From: an uncultured Streptococcus sp.
GTDB taxonomy: Bacteria > Bacillota > Bacilli > Lactobacillales > Streptococcaceae
Reading direction: 5' to 3'
Length of the DNA: 50,696 bases
Assembly: GCF_938020365.1 (NCBI RefSeq)
Contig: NZ_CALIIB010000150.1
Coordinates: 1-50,696, forward strand
Each line of letters begins with the position of its first letter. Position 1 is the first letter of the stretch. Both the position numbers and the translations under genes were made by a program. Below are positions 15,055 to 23,118 of the stretch, piece by piece. The notes beneath the pieces are model-generated. The model was not told where the DNA came from and did not search any database. It worked only from the letters and a program-made list of their open reading frames with translations.

Positions 15055-15116
15055 AATGCCAAAATGAAATGTAAAAAAACAACAGTAAAATAAAAAAGTA
15101 AAAGGAGAGCTATAAA

Positions 15117-15320
15117 ATGCGTGTAGATATTTTTAAAAGTAAGTTTAATGAAACGGATTTCGATCCTACTCCAGAAAATGATGTAACAGCTATTGAAGAT
15201 TTTGAAGATGCCATCAATGGCTATTTACGTGATTTAGAAAGAGAGGATGTTGAAATTATCAAAACAGAATTCAAATTCTTTGATGATGGTCGTGTAATTG
15301 CTATAGTTGTATCAGATTAG
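15117..15320 (+). CDS. Small acidic prophage protein of unknown function
   Basis: The 67-residue acidic protein (MRVDIFKSKFNETDFDPTPEND...) follows AAAGGAG. It has a central acidic helix and a beta hairpin at the end (IIKTEFKFFDDGRVIAIVVSD). It lies 15 bp before the RusA gene and starts the rightward operon after the repeat region. No family is recognised. Confidence 0.62.
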   Translation: MRVDIFKSKFNETDFDPTPENDVTAIEDFEDAINGYLRDLEREDVEIIKTEFKFFDDGRVIAIVVSD

Positions 15321-15335
15321 CAAAGAGGTAAAAAA

Positions 15336-15734
15336 ATGATTGAATTCTTTTTACCAATGAAAAAAATACCGACAACGACTCACCAGCAAAAAAAGGTAAA
15401 TGTCCAATTTGGTAAGCCAATCTTTTATGAGCCGGCTGATTTGAAAAATGCCAGAGCGAAATTTGAAAGCTTGCTTGCCCAGCATGTGCCTCCTGATGAA
15501 TTTAAAGGAGCCGTTCGACTGACAGTCAAGTGGTGCTTCCCTCGTGTCAAAAAAAGCTACGATGGTCAGTACAAGACAACAAAGCCAGATACAGACAATC
15601 TGCAGAAGTTGCTCAAAGATTGCATGACAAAACTTGGATACTGGCAAGACGACGCACAAGTGGCCAGCGAGATAGCTGAAAAGTTCTGGGCGGACACAGT
15701 CGGGATCTATATCAAGATTGAGGAATTACCATGA
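15336..15734 (+). CDS. RusA-family Holliday junction resolvase
   Basis: The 132-residue protein shows the RusA hallmark KPDTDNLQKLLKDCM followed by GYWQDDAQVA, which carries the metal-binding Asp residues, and an N-terminal FFLPMKKIPTTTHQQK strand. RusA dimers cut Holliday junctions and resolve phage recombination or replication intermediates before packaging. The stop overlaps the next start by four bases. Confidence 0.92.
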   Translation: MIEFFLPMKKIPTTTHQQKKVNVQFGKPIFYEPADLKNARAKFESLLAQHVPPDEFKGAVRLTVKWCFPRVKKSYDGQYKTTKPDTDNLQKLLKDCMTKLGYWQDDAQVASEIAEKFWADTVGIYIKIEELP

Positions 15735-15958
15735 AAATCAATTATATTGATTTCTTTAGCAGAGTCATTCCAGAATGGATGGCACGTAGCAATCAGAAGA
15801 GCCAAGAGGTCGGTTTCGGTTCAGATGCTTATTGGTTATGGGCAGTGTCGTCTATCGGAGAGATTTGTAAGCAATACAATGATGATGAGCTGGTGACAGA
15901 GCAGTTCGGTCTGCTCTTTAACTGGCTTGAGAAACAGGCAGGAGGAATTGGAAGATGA
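15731..15958 (+). CDS. Small prophage protein of unknown function
   Basis: The 75-residue protein starts MKINYIDFFSRVIPEWMARS and overlaps both neighbours by four bases, so translation is probably coupled. It is helical and aromatic-rich with a possible short amphipathic helix. Similar small proteins commonly sit between RusA and DUF1642 in streptococcal phages; no function is known. Confidence 0.65.
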   Translation: MKINYIDFFSRVIPEWMARSNQKSQEVGFGSDAYWLWAVSSIGEICKQYNDDELVTEQFGLLFNWLEKQAGGIGR

Positions 15959-16434
15959 AAGTACAGCGATTGATTGAGAAGTATAAAAAACTTGAGGGTG
16001 TATGGGATGCTGAAGGAGCAGAGCTAGCGCGCCAAATCTTTTTACAAGATTTAGAACAACTAGACGAACCCAAAAAAGTCACAATCCCGCAGATGGTAGC
16101 GGAGATTATCGAGTATTACAAAGGGCAGAACGCTACGTTATATGATGCGCTCAGAGAGAAGAATTTTAATAAACAATACAGTGAGTGGTTGCTGAATGAA
16201 CAGAATGCTTACGACAAAGTCGCTCGTGCTTGGGTTGATGGGTATGAGGTCAAGAAAGAGAAGCAATATTTGGTGAAGATTAGAGCGACAAAACACTACT
16301 TTGCTAAAGATGGAAATCGGAAAATATATTTTTCTCTAGCATACAAAAGCTGTTTTACAAAAAAAGAGCTGGAAGAAGTTGGTTTCGGCTGGGTGTTCGA
16401 TTGCCCAGGAATTGAAATTGAGGAGGTGGAGTGA
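15955..16434 (+). CDS. DUF1642 phage protein
   Basis: The 159-residue protein carries the DUF1642 pattern: KVTIPQMVAEIIEYYKGQNATLYDAL, the WLLNEQNAYDKVARAWVDGYEVKKEKQYLV block and an end with FTKKELEEVGFGWVFDCPGIEIEEVE. The family is restricted to streptococcal and lactococcal phages and has no known function. It overlaps its neighbours and belongs to the middle operon. Confidence 0.85.
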   Translation: MKVQRLIEKYKKLEGVWDAEGAELARQIFLQDLEQLDEPKKVTIPQMVAEIIEYYKGQNATLYDALREKNFNKQYSEWLLNEQNAYDKVARAWVDGYEVKKEKQYLVKIRATKHYFAKDGNRKIYFSLAYKSCFTKKELEEVGFGWVFDCPGIEIEEVE

Positions 16435-16895
16435 TGGAAGACATACGGATCCTAGATGCGTGTTGTGGCTCTCGAATGTTTTGGTTTGATAAACAAGAAC
16501 CGCATACAACATATATAGATAGACGTGAAGAGGAGTTTGAAATTCACAAGAAGAAAATCAATGTTAAGCCAGATATCGTTGCAGATTTTCGAGATATGCC
16601 ATTTGAGGATGAAACATTTAATCTTGTTGTGTTCGACCCGCCTCATCTTCTCTGGGCTGGCCAGAAATCATTCATGCGCGCGCAATATGGTCAACTAGAC
16701 TTGTTGACTTGGAGATTGGATTTACAGCAAGGTTTTGAAGAATGTTTTAGAGTCTTGAAAACAGGTGGAACACTTATTTTCAAGTGGTCGGATGCTCAAG
16801 TAAATGTTAAGGAAATCTTGGAATTAGTTCCACAACGACCACTTTTTGGGCAGCAACGTGGGACGACTCATTGGATGGCTTTTATGAAATTTTGA
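16434..16895 (+). CDS. Small class I SAM-dependent methyltransferase
   Basis: I choose ATG 16434, overlapping the previous stop, over GTG 16431. The 153-residue protein has an AdoMet-binding motif ILDACCGSRMF near the start, an acidic residue after the second strand (TYIDRREEEFE) and a catalytic-type FDPPH in NLVVFDPPHLLWAG. The DPPH form resembles N4/N6 amino-methylating enzymes, but the protein is short and lacks a recognition domain. With the Dam-like enzyme this phage encodes two methyltransferases. The substrate is unknown. Confidence 0.8.
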   Translation: MEDIRILDACCGSRMFWFDKQEPHTTYIDRREEEFEIHKKKINVKPDIVADFRDMPFEDETFNLVVFDPPHLLWAGQKSFMRAQYGQLDLLTWRLDLQQGFEECFRVLKTGGTLIFKWSDAQVNVKEILELVPQRPLFGQQRGTTHWMAFMKF

Positions 16896-16906
16896 GGAGG
16901 TGCAAG

Positions 16907-17305
16907 ATGATTCCAAAATTTAGAGCGTATGATGGCGGCTCATTAAATCGTATGTATCAACCGGACGAAGTGATGGTTGGAAATGGCGATATCTGGATTA
17001 TTGATGAGGACTCTGTTGCTGGTGAATGGATTGTGAACAATGACATTCACCTCATGCAATCAACAGGACTGAAAGATAAGAACGGTGTGGAGATTTTCGA
17101 GGGGGATATCCTTGGTATTGAAACTGATGAAGGAATTTTAAACGTAAATGTTTTTTGGGATAATAAGCGCGCTTTATTTATGTTCGAGTCAGAAATACAC
17201 AATGAGAAAGAACTCTTAGCTGAGTTTGTTGAAGATAATGCTTATCCATTTGAAATCATCGGTAACATCTACGAAAACAAGAAACTTTTGGAGGTGAGCG
17301 ATTGA
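16907..17305 (+). CDS. YopX-family protein
   Basis: ATG 16907 after TGAGGAGG gives 132 residues. The YopX features are the opening KFRAYDGGSLNRM, the central LMQSTGLKDKNGVEIFEGDIL and the end YPFEIIGNIYENKKLL. YopX, named from Bacillus phage SPbeta, is widespread in Firmicute phages and has no known function. It overlaps the next gene by four bases. Confidence 0.88.
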   Translation: MIPKFRAYDGGSLNRMYQPDEVMVGNGDIWIIDEDSVAGEWIVNNDIHLMQSTGLKDKNGVEIFEGDILGIETDEGILNVNVFWDNKRALFMFESEIHNEKELLAEFVEDNAYPFEIIGNIYENKKLLEVSD

Positions 17306-17736
17306 CGATCAACATCAAACAACGACTAAAGGCCTTGCAGTATATCGACATCAAAGCAAAATCAAAACATCAGGAAATCATCAGCTTGAAGTCTGGAATT
17401 TTACGAGGTCAACAATTTGACAATATGCCGAAAGCCGAAAGTCCGTCTAATCGCTCTGAAGAATTGAACGTGCTGATTATTGATAAATCAGAACAGCTTT
17501 ATCGAGAAATTCAAGAACTTTATCAGGAGCGGGATGAGCTGGTACAAGCGATTGAGTCATTGGATGACCCTGTAGAAAATATCATCATGCGGTTGCTATA
17601 TATCGATGGGCTTTCGTGGAATGAGATCCAAGTCCGATTACGATGCGGACGCGGGACGATACACAGAGCTAGAGATAGTGCTTTGAAAAAACTTTCTAAA
17701 AAAAATGGAACTAATGGAACTCTTTGGAATTCCTAA
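17302..17736 (+). CDS. ArpU/DUF1492-type late transcription regulator
   Basis: The gene starts at TTG 17302, six bases after GGAGGTGAG, and gives 144 residues. The N-terminal part is helical; residues about 95-140 resemble sigma-70 region 4: DDPVENIIMRLLYIDGLSWNEIQVRLRCGRGTIHRARDSALKKL. DUF1492/ArpU/RinA proteins lie just upstream of terS in many Gram-positive phages and switch on late genes, as shown for RinA. The late module begins about 120 bp downstream. Confidence 0.88.
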   Translation: MTINIKQRLKALQYIDIKAKSKHQEIISLKSGILRGQQFDNMPKAESPSNRSEELNVLIIDKSEQLYREIQELYQERDELVQAIESLDDPVENIIMRLLYIDGLSWNEIQVRLRCGRGTIHRARDSALKKLSKKNGTNGTLWNS

Positions 17737-17800
17737 AGTGATATTATGGTATTGTCGAAAAAGTGAAAACGAAACGATTTTCATGAGGACTCCTAGAAAA

Positions 17801-17824
17801 AGGCGCGCAGTTGCGTCTTTTTTT
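17801..17824 (+). terminator. Terminator between early/middle and late modules
   Basis: AGGCGC (17801-17806) pairs with GCGTCT (17813-17818), followed by seven T. It ends the middle operon after the ArpU-like gene, just before terS; late transcription would have to start beyond it or read through. Confidence 0.75.
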
Positions 17825-17853
17825 GTTACAAAAAAATAAGGTGGTGATGGAAA

Positions 17854-18336
17854 ATCGCTAAACTAACTTTAAAACAACAGAGATTTGCTGATGAGTACAT
17901 CATCAGCGCAAATGCGACGGAAGCTGCTATAAAGGCTGGATATAGTAAAAAGACTGCTAGAAGCCAAGGGCAACGTCTGTTGACAAAAGATGACATTTCT
18001 GATTACATCCAAAAACGAATGGAAGAGTTGCAAGATGAAAAAATATTGACTCAAAAACAGATTCTTTTGATGTTGTCAGAAATCGCTTCGGGTCAAGCCA
18101 TGGAAACGACAGTAGTCACGACCAAGGTCGCTGAATTAAAACTCGACCCTGCGAGTGGCAAGTCCGTGAAAGTCTACAATGAAATCCCTCAACTCGTTGA
18201 GTACCCGACGAAAAATAGTGATAGAAATAAAGCTCTTGAATTGTTAGGTAAGCGATACAAGATGTGGACGGACAAGGTAGAGGCTGATATTTCTGGAACG
18301 GTGGTGTTTGCGAATGAGTCAGACATACCAGATTAA
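17854..18336 (+). CDS. terS: Terminase small subunit
   Basis: The 160-residue reading from 17854 gives the typical TerS N-terminus: AKLTLKQQRFADEYI, then NATEAAIKAGYSKKTARSQGQRLL, a helix-turn-helix that binds the packaging site. The C-terminal part oligomerises and contacts TerL. The odd point is the start. An in-frame TGA lies at 17845, and the only start-like codon before the conserved sequence is ATC at 17854, placed five bases after GGTGAT. The first ordinary start, TTG 17980, would remove the DNA-binding domain. Either ATC is used or a base differs from the parent sequence. Confidence 0.85.
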   Translation: MAKLTLKQQRFADEYIISANATEAAIKAGYSKKTARSQGQRLLTKDDISDYIQKRMEELQDEKILTQKQILLMLSEIASGQAMETTVVTTKVAELKLDPASGKSVKVYNEIPQLVEYPTKNSDRNKALELLGKRYKMWTDKVEADISGTVVFANESDIPD

Positions 18337-19621
18337 ACAGAATGACATCGTAGTTGATTTGCCTAAGACAGTAGGTAGTGGCTATGGTCAATTTTGGCGC
18401 TCACGAAATTTCTACCGCGTTGTGAAAGGTTCCCGTGGTTCGAAGAAATCGAAGACAACTGCTTTGAACTATGTTATCCGTATTTTGAAATATCCCTGGG
18501 CCAACTTGCTTGTCATTCGTAGATATTCGAATACGAATAAGCAATCAACCTATACGGATTTCAAGTGGGCAGCTAACCAACTGAAAGTCGCTCATAAGTT
18601 TAAGTTTAATGAGTCGTTACCCGAAATAACAGTCAAAGAGACAGGGCAGAAAATTCTTTTCCGTGGTTTGGATGATGAACTTAAAATCACATCTATCACG
18701 GTAGATGTAGGGATTCTCTGCTGGGCTTGGTTTGAAGAAGCTTATCAAATCGAAAGTGAAGACAAGTTTAGTACAGTAGTTGAATCAATCCGTGGTAGCT
18801 TAGACGAGTCTGACTTTTTTAAACAAATCACGGTTACATTTAACCCGTGGAATGAAAGACACTGGCTCAAACGTGTCTTTTTTGATAAAGAGACGCAGCG
18901 AGCGGATACGCTGTCGCTTACAACAACTTTTAGATGCAATGAATGGCTTGACGAAGTCGATATCAAGCGATATGAGGATCTATACCAAACGAACCCTAGA
19001 CGTGCGAGAATTGTTTGTGATGGTGAGTGGGGCGTGGCTGAGGGGCTGGTATTCGAAAATTATAGCGTCCGTGATTTTGATATACAAGAAACGATTAAAC
19101 GAGTAGGTGAAACAGCTGCAGGTCTTGACTTTGGTTTTACACATGACCCGACTACTTTTCCTCGTTTAGCTGTTGATTTGGATAAAAAAGAGTTGTGGAT
19201 ATATGCAGAGCATTACGAACATGCTATGACCACAGAAGATATTTACCAGATGATTGCTAAGAACGACATGCTAAATGCTGAAATTACGGCAGACAGTGCA
19301 GAACAACGATTGATAGCAGAATTGAGATCAAAGGGCGTTAGAAGAATACAAGTGTCCGTAAAAGGTAAGGGCTCAATCAATGCTGGTATAGACTTTATGA
19401 AGCAGTTTAAAATCTATATCCACCCATCTTGCGAAAAAACGATAGAGGAATTTGATACGTATATCTACAAGCAAGATAAAGACGGCAATTGGTTGAATGA
19501 GCCAATTGATGCGAATAACCACGTAATCGATGCGATTCGCTACGCTTTGGAAAAATATCACATCGAAAGAAAATCGACACAAGATCGCATGAAGAATGCG
19601 TCTTATTACTTCAGGAGGTAA
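18314..19621 (+). CDS. terL: Terminase large subunit (PBSX type)
   Basis: ATG 18314 (MSQTYQIKQND) is preferred to TTG 18308 and gives 435 residues. The packaging ATPase has Walker A-like KGSRGSKKSKTT near residue 40 and an ATPase core through VGILCWAWFEEAY. The C-terminal nuclease domain carries GLDFGFTHDPTTF, then TADSAEQRL and NHVIDAIRYAL with its acidic residues. It cuts the concatemer and drives DNA into the prohead. It overlaps terS by 23 bp and is followed two bases later by the portal gene. Confidence 0.95.
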   Translation: MSQTYQIKQNDIVVDLPKTVGSGYGQFWRSRNFYRVVKGSRGSKKSKTTALNYVIRILKYPWANLLVIRRYSNTNKQSTYTDFKWAANQLKVAHKFKFNESLPEITVKETGQKILFRGLDDELKITSITVDVGILCWAWFEEAYQIESEDKFSTVVESIRGSLDESDFFKQITVTFNPWNERHWLKRVFFDKETQRADTLSLTTTFRCNEWLDEVDIKRYEDLYQTNPRRARIVCDGEWGVAEGLVFENYSVRDFDIQETIKRVGETAAGLDFGFTHDPTTFPRLAVDLDKKELWIYAEHYEHAMTTEDIYQMIAKNDMLNAEITADSAEQRLIAELRSKGVRRIQVSVKGKGSINAGIDFMKQFKIYIHPSCEKTIEEFDTYIYKQDKDGNWLNEPIDANNHVIDAIRYALEKYHIERKSTQDRMKNASYYFRR

Positions 19622-19623
19622 AG

Positions 19624-21153
19624 TTGGAAGTTAAATTTTTAAAAGGCACGCGCTTTGACAGTAGATCAAACGAGCATTTTATGATGATGCTTGAGGATTT
19701 TGAAGCTATCGAATATGGCTCCGACAATTGGATTGAGCAGTTAAAACGCTATGTGAATCGTCATAAAGCAGAGCAACAACCACGGTTGAAAGAACTGAAG
19801 CGCTACTACAAGGGTGATAACAATATCAAGTATCGACCTGCCAAGACAGATGAGACTGCAGCAGACAATCGCATTTCTAGTGACTTCGCTAAGTACATCA
19901 CCATCTTTGAACAGGGTTACATGCTGGGAAATCCGGTCGAGTACAAGAATGAAAACAAAACCATTCTTGAACATATCAAGAATTTTTCAGCCAAAAACAA
20001 CGAAAAGAAGCACAATTCCTCAATCAAGAAAGACTTGTGTGTGTACGGCCGTGCTTACGAGCTTTTGACAGTCACAGAGCGCGATAGCAAGGCGTGGGTT
20101 AAATTGTACAAACTCAGTCCAGAGCAGACTTTTGTTATTTATGACGATACTTATGAGCAGAACTCACTAATGGCCGTGAACTACTACGATGTTGACTATG
20201 GTGACAGCAAGCGTAAGACGATTATTAAAGTCTATACTGCGGATCATATCTATAGTTATGAGTGGAGGTCCACAGATAGCGATAAAATGGCTCTCAAGGA
20301 TGATCAAAAGCACTATTTTAAAGCTGTGCCAGTTAACGAGTACAGCAACAATGAGGACCGTTTAGGCTCTTATGAGTCGGTTTTGGATAACATCGATGCT
20401 TACGATTTATCACAGTCTGAGCTTGCTAATTTCCAGCAAAATAGCAACGATGCCATCTTGATGATTAAAGGCAATCCATACACAGGGGCAGAAGAAAATG
20501 ACTTTTTGGAAGATGGACGAATCAATCCCAATGGTCGGCTGTATGTGTCGCAGGCTTACAAGAAAGCTCAAGTCCTCATCTTGGATGACAATCCAAATCC
20601 GGGTGGAGCGAATCCTGATGCTAGCTATTTGATTAAATCGTATGATAGTGCAGGCGCAGAGGCTTATAAACAACGCTTAGTCAATGATATTTTACGTTTC
20701 ACTTTCACGCCGGACACTCTTGATAACAGCTTCGCTGGCACGCAGTCAGGCGAGTCGATGAAGTACAAGCTCATGGCTAGCGACAACTACAGAGAGCAGC
20801 AAGAAGACCTGTTTGAAGCCGGTCTTATGCGTCGATTGCGTTTAGCGGTAAATATCTGGAAGATTCAAGGTAACGAAAACACAGCTTACGAACTCATCAA
20901 CGAAACTTCTGTGGTCTTTAGTCCGAACGTTCCACAAAATGAAAAAGAAATCGTTGAGATGATTAAGTCATTATATGGAATCGTCAGCGATCAGACTATT
21001 TTCGAATTGCTGAATCAAGTTACGGGTGTAGATGCTGAAGACGAGCTGGAACGTTTGAAAGAGCAAGAAGCCTTGGAACAGCCAGAGCCGCGACTAGAAC
21101 CCGTAAATGAGGTGGTCGATGATGAACAAGAAATCGAATCAAAACCATCTTGA
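19624..21153 (+). CDS. Portal protein (SPP1 gp6-like)
   Basis: The 509-residue protein starts at TTG 19624, five bases after AGGAGGT. It shows the SPP1-type portal course: N-terminal RLKELKRYYKGDNNI, RISSDFAKYITIFEQGYMLGNPV, the central LLTVTERDSKAWVKLYKLSPEQTFVIYDD, the channel-region LSQSELANFQQNSNDAILMIKG and the acidic end. Twelve copies form the DNA entry ring of the capsid and dock the terminase. The 3' end overlaps the minor head gene by 35 bp. Confidence 0.93.
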   Translation: MEVKFLKGTRFDSRSNEHFMMMLEDFEAIEYGSDNWIEQLKRYVNRHKAEQQPRLKELKRYYKGDNNIKYRPAKTDETAADNRISSDFAKYITIFEQGYMLGNPVEYKNENKTILEHIKNFSAKNNEKKHNSSIKKDLCVYGRAYELLTVTERDSKAWVKLYKLSPEQTFVIYDDTYEQNSLMAVNYYDVDYGDSKRKTIIKVYTADHIYSYEWRSTDSDKMALKDDQKHYFKAVPVNEYSNNEDRLGSYESVLDNIDAYDLSQSELANFQQNSNDAILMIKGNPYTGAEENDFLEDGRINPNGRLYVSQAYKKAQVLILDDNPNPGGANPDASYLIKSYDSAGAEAYKQRLVNDILRFTFTPDTLDNSFAGTQSGESMKYKLMASDNYREQQEDLFEAGLMRRLRLAVNIWKIQGNENTAYELINETSVVFSPNVPQNEKEIVEMIKSLYGIVSDQTIFELLNQVTGVDAEDELERLKEQEALEQPEPRLEPVNEVVDDEQEIESKPS

Positions 21154-22753
21154 CTACTGGTCAGAACGGTCAGATGAGATTTTTCGTTATCTAGACCGAA
21201 AAGATATTGATTTTTTTGCAGAATTAAACAAGGTTTATCAAGAGCAAGCTAACGAAATGCAAAAAGCCTTTTATGATTTCGTTAGCAAGTATTCCGAAAG
21301 CGGCGCAATTAGCTATCAGGAGGCGCTGCAACGCTTGAAAGGCACCGACCTGTCAGATTATCGGGAGAATGCTAGAAAGTATCGTGAGCAAGCCGAGAAA
21401 GACCCAGAATTGCTTAAAAGGCTGAATGAGCAGTACACAACTGCGCGCGCGACAAGATTAGAGTCATTGCAGCTGGATATGCTTTTTCGTGCAGGCGTCG
21501 CAAGAGGTCTTATTGCTGATAAGTTTGAAAGCTATTTGCAAAAAATGGCACTCATGGGCTATAAAAAAGCTATGAGCGGTCGGACTGGTACCATCAACGA
21601 ACCAGCACTAAAAGAGTTGGTGAAAACTCCGTTCAACGGTTATAACTACAGTCAGCAATTGTGGGGGAATACAGATAATCTTGTCAAAGATTTAAAAAAG
21701 ATTCTGAAGGCTGGATTTGTGCGAGGAGATCATCCCCGTACTATGGCGCGTGATTTGGCGCAGAAGTATAAAGTAGCAAACAGCCGAGCTGAAACGCTCA
21801 TTCGGACAGATGGAACGATGATTGTTAATCGGTCAGCTGTCCAGCGATACAAGGATGCAGGGCTGAAATATTATCGCATACTGGTTCATCTAGACAATCG
21901 GACAACTGAAATTTGTAAAAGAATTCATGCGGAAGATAAGCGATATCTGATTGATGAAATGCAGGCAGGGGTAAATGCTCCGCCTTTTCATTTTAATTGT
22001 CGGTCTGGGGTGATACCAGACGAAGAGGAATTGAACGAAGGGTACAACGAAGAGCAGGAACAAAAAGCGTCTAATTTTGAAGAGGATAAAGTTTTTGTAG
22101 CAGATAAACCGAGCGAAATCGATGACTTTTTCAAAGAGCAAAAATCATATCAAAAGTGGTATAATGAACTTACAGATGATGAAAGAAGTGCTATCTACTC
22201 TTATACAACAGAAAATTATCATAATTTCAACAACATAAAACGATATGGACTTGACGAAGCACTGAAAATTCGAGAAAAATTCTGGTTTGAAAATGACGGA
22301 AGTGCAGAAGATCTGCCTTTTGCTTTAGATATTGTGAAAGACACAAAGTCGAATATTCCAATCTTGGAAAAGGCTATTTCAAAATTTGCGCCCGAAAAAA
22401 GCTTCAAAGCTTATCGCGGAAGTGGGTCAATATCCGCTTTAGGTGAAGATTTAGGCTATATGGATCTCGAAGTTGGCCAAACAGTAAGATTAGATAAAAC
22501 ATTTACTTCATTCAGTCTAGACAGAAATTACGCTAAGGAATTTGCTTTTGACGGCGACGGAGCAAACGTATTATTTGAAGTTACTGTCAAGAAAGGTCAG
22601 AAAACAGGTGCTTATATAGCAGAGTTGGCTGATTTTAGTCCTGAAAAAGAATATCTGATGAAACCGAATTTGAGGTATAATGTTATCTCTAAAACGGAAA
22701 GCAAAGACGGACTATTAGTTTATGGTTTGGAGGTGTTAGAAAATGGGTCTTGA
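21119..22753 (+). CDS. MuF/SPP1 gp7-type minor head protein fused to ADP-ribosyltransferase domain
   Basis: Starting at ATG 21119 behind GAGGTGG, the protein has 545 residues. About 1-310 are the minor head protein, with the MuF segment AETLIRTDGTMIVNRSAVQRY and the final APPFHFNCRS. A linker leads to a C-terminal domain (about 340-545) with the features of ADP-ribosyltransferase exoenzymes: Arg433 in KAYRGSG, T463-S464-F465-S466 in place of the STS motif, and E509-K-E511 (SPEKEYLM) as the ExE catalytic pair typical of arginine-specific enzymes. One or a few copies would be packaged near the portal and could be delivered with the DNA. Ordinary gp7 proteins lack this domain. Target unknown. 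Confidence 0.9.
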   Translation: MMNKKSNQNHLDYWSERSDEIFRYLDRKDIDFFAELNKVYQEQANEMQKAFYDFVSKYSESGAISYQEALQRLKGTDLSDYRENARKYREQAEKDPELLKRLNEQYTTARATRLESLQLDMLFRAGVARGLIADKFESYLQKMALMGYKKAMSGRTGTINEPALKELVKTPFNGYNYSQQLWGNTDNLVKDLKKILKAGFVRGDHPRTMARDLAQKYKVANSRAETLIRTDGTMIVNRSAVQRYKDAGLKYYRILVHLDNRTTEICKRIHAEDKRYLIDEMQAGVNAPPFHFNCRSGVIPDEEELNEGYNEEQEQKASNFEEDKVFVADKPSEIDDFFKEQKSYQKWYNELTDDERSAIYSYTTENYHNFNNIKRYGLDEALKIREKFWFENDGSAEDLPFALDIVKDTKSNIPILEKAISKFAPEKSFKAYRGSGSISALGEDLGYMDLEVGQTVRLDKTFTSFSLDRNYAKEFAFDGDGANVLFEVTVKKGQKTGAYIAELADFSPEKEYLMKPNLRYNVISKTESKDGLLVYGLEVLENGS

Positions 22754-23078
22754 TAAAACATTTATAGACAGAGTATTTTCTCGAGGTGAAGATAGAGTGA
22801 ATAGAGCTATTTTTGTAGAACCTGAGGAACTTATCGAAATATCTGATGAAGATATCAGTTTTTTAGGTGAGGGGCTTTTTTACTTTTTACCTCGCAGCAA
22901 GTTTGTTGAGGATAATAAAGATAAAATCAGAAAAGATTATAACTTATCTAAAAAAATGCCTAAAATAAATGGGATTTATTTGCCGACTTTTTTAAAAATG
23001 AGATCATGGGACAGAATTAGGAAGACTAAACCAAGCTTAAAAGAAATCATTAACATGACGGAAACAGAAAGCGCCTAG
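22743..23078 (+). CDS. Unknown protein coupled to the ADP-ribosyltransferase gene
   Basis: The 111-residue protein starts MGLDKTFIDRVFSRGEDRV and overlaps the end of the capsid-ADP-ribosyltransferase gene by 11 bp, so the two are co-translated. Its first half is acidic (VEPEELIEISDEDISFLGEG), the second half basic, and no membrane segment is seen. It resembles no head protein known to me. Tight coupling to a predicted toxin suggests an antidote or chaperone for that domain, but this is inference only. Confidence 0.62.
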   Translation: MGLDKTFIDRVFSRGEDRVNRAIFVEPEELIEISDEDISFLGEGLFYFLPRSKFVEDNKDKIRKDYNLSKKMPKINGIYLPTFLKMRSWDRIRKTKPSLKEIINMTETESA

Positions 23079-23118
23079 AAAAATCTAAGTGCTTTTTGTT
23101 GTCCAGAAAGGAGATAAA

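Larger units (their letters stand above)
14738..15116. other. 379-bp gene-poor region: possible origin or RNA element
   Basis: No convincing gene lies here. The first half is AT-rich, with a perfect 30-bp direct repeat, a second 13-bp direct repeat (TATGTTGTGTAAA at 14843 and 14881) and a 12-bp palindrome ATGCTATAGCAT (14816-14827). The second half is more GC-rich, with GGGGTATACCCC (14941-14952) and a long hairpin. Location directly behind the primase-helicase, the repeats and the AT content suit a phage replication origin. Confidence 0.5.

Noticed and set aside
14874..15056. Open frame of 60 codons ending VWGVFWIDLRESRRQGEIGR and on to PPFD
   Set aside because: No ribosome site, and the first third is the 30-bp direct repeat. 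The second part coincides with the hairpin. The amino acid make-up of that part is plausible, so a small gene with an unseen start cannot be excluded, but I did not call it.
17783..17839. 18-codon frame MRTPRKRRAVASFFVTKK before terS
   Set aside because: It is only a reading through the terminator hairpin with no ribosome site.
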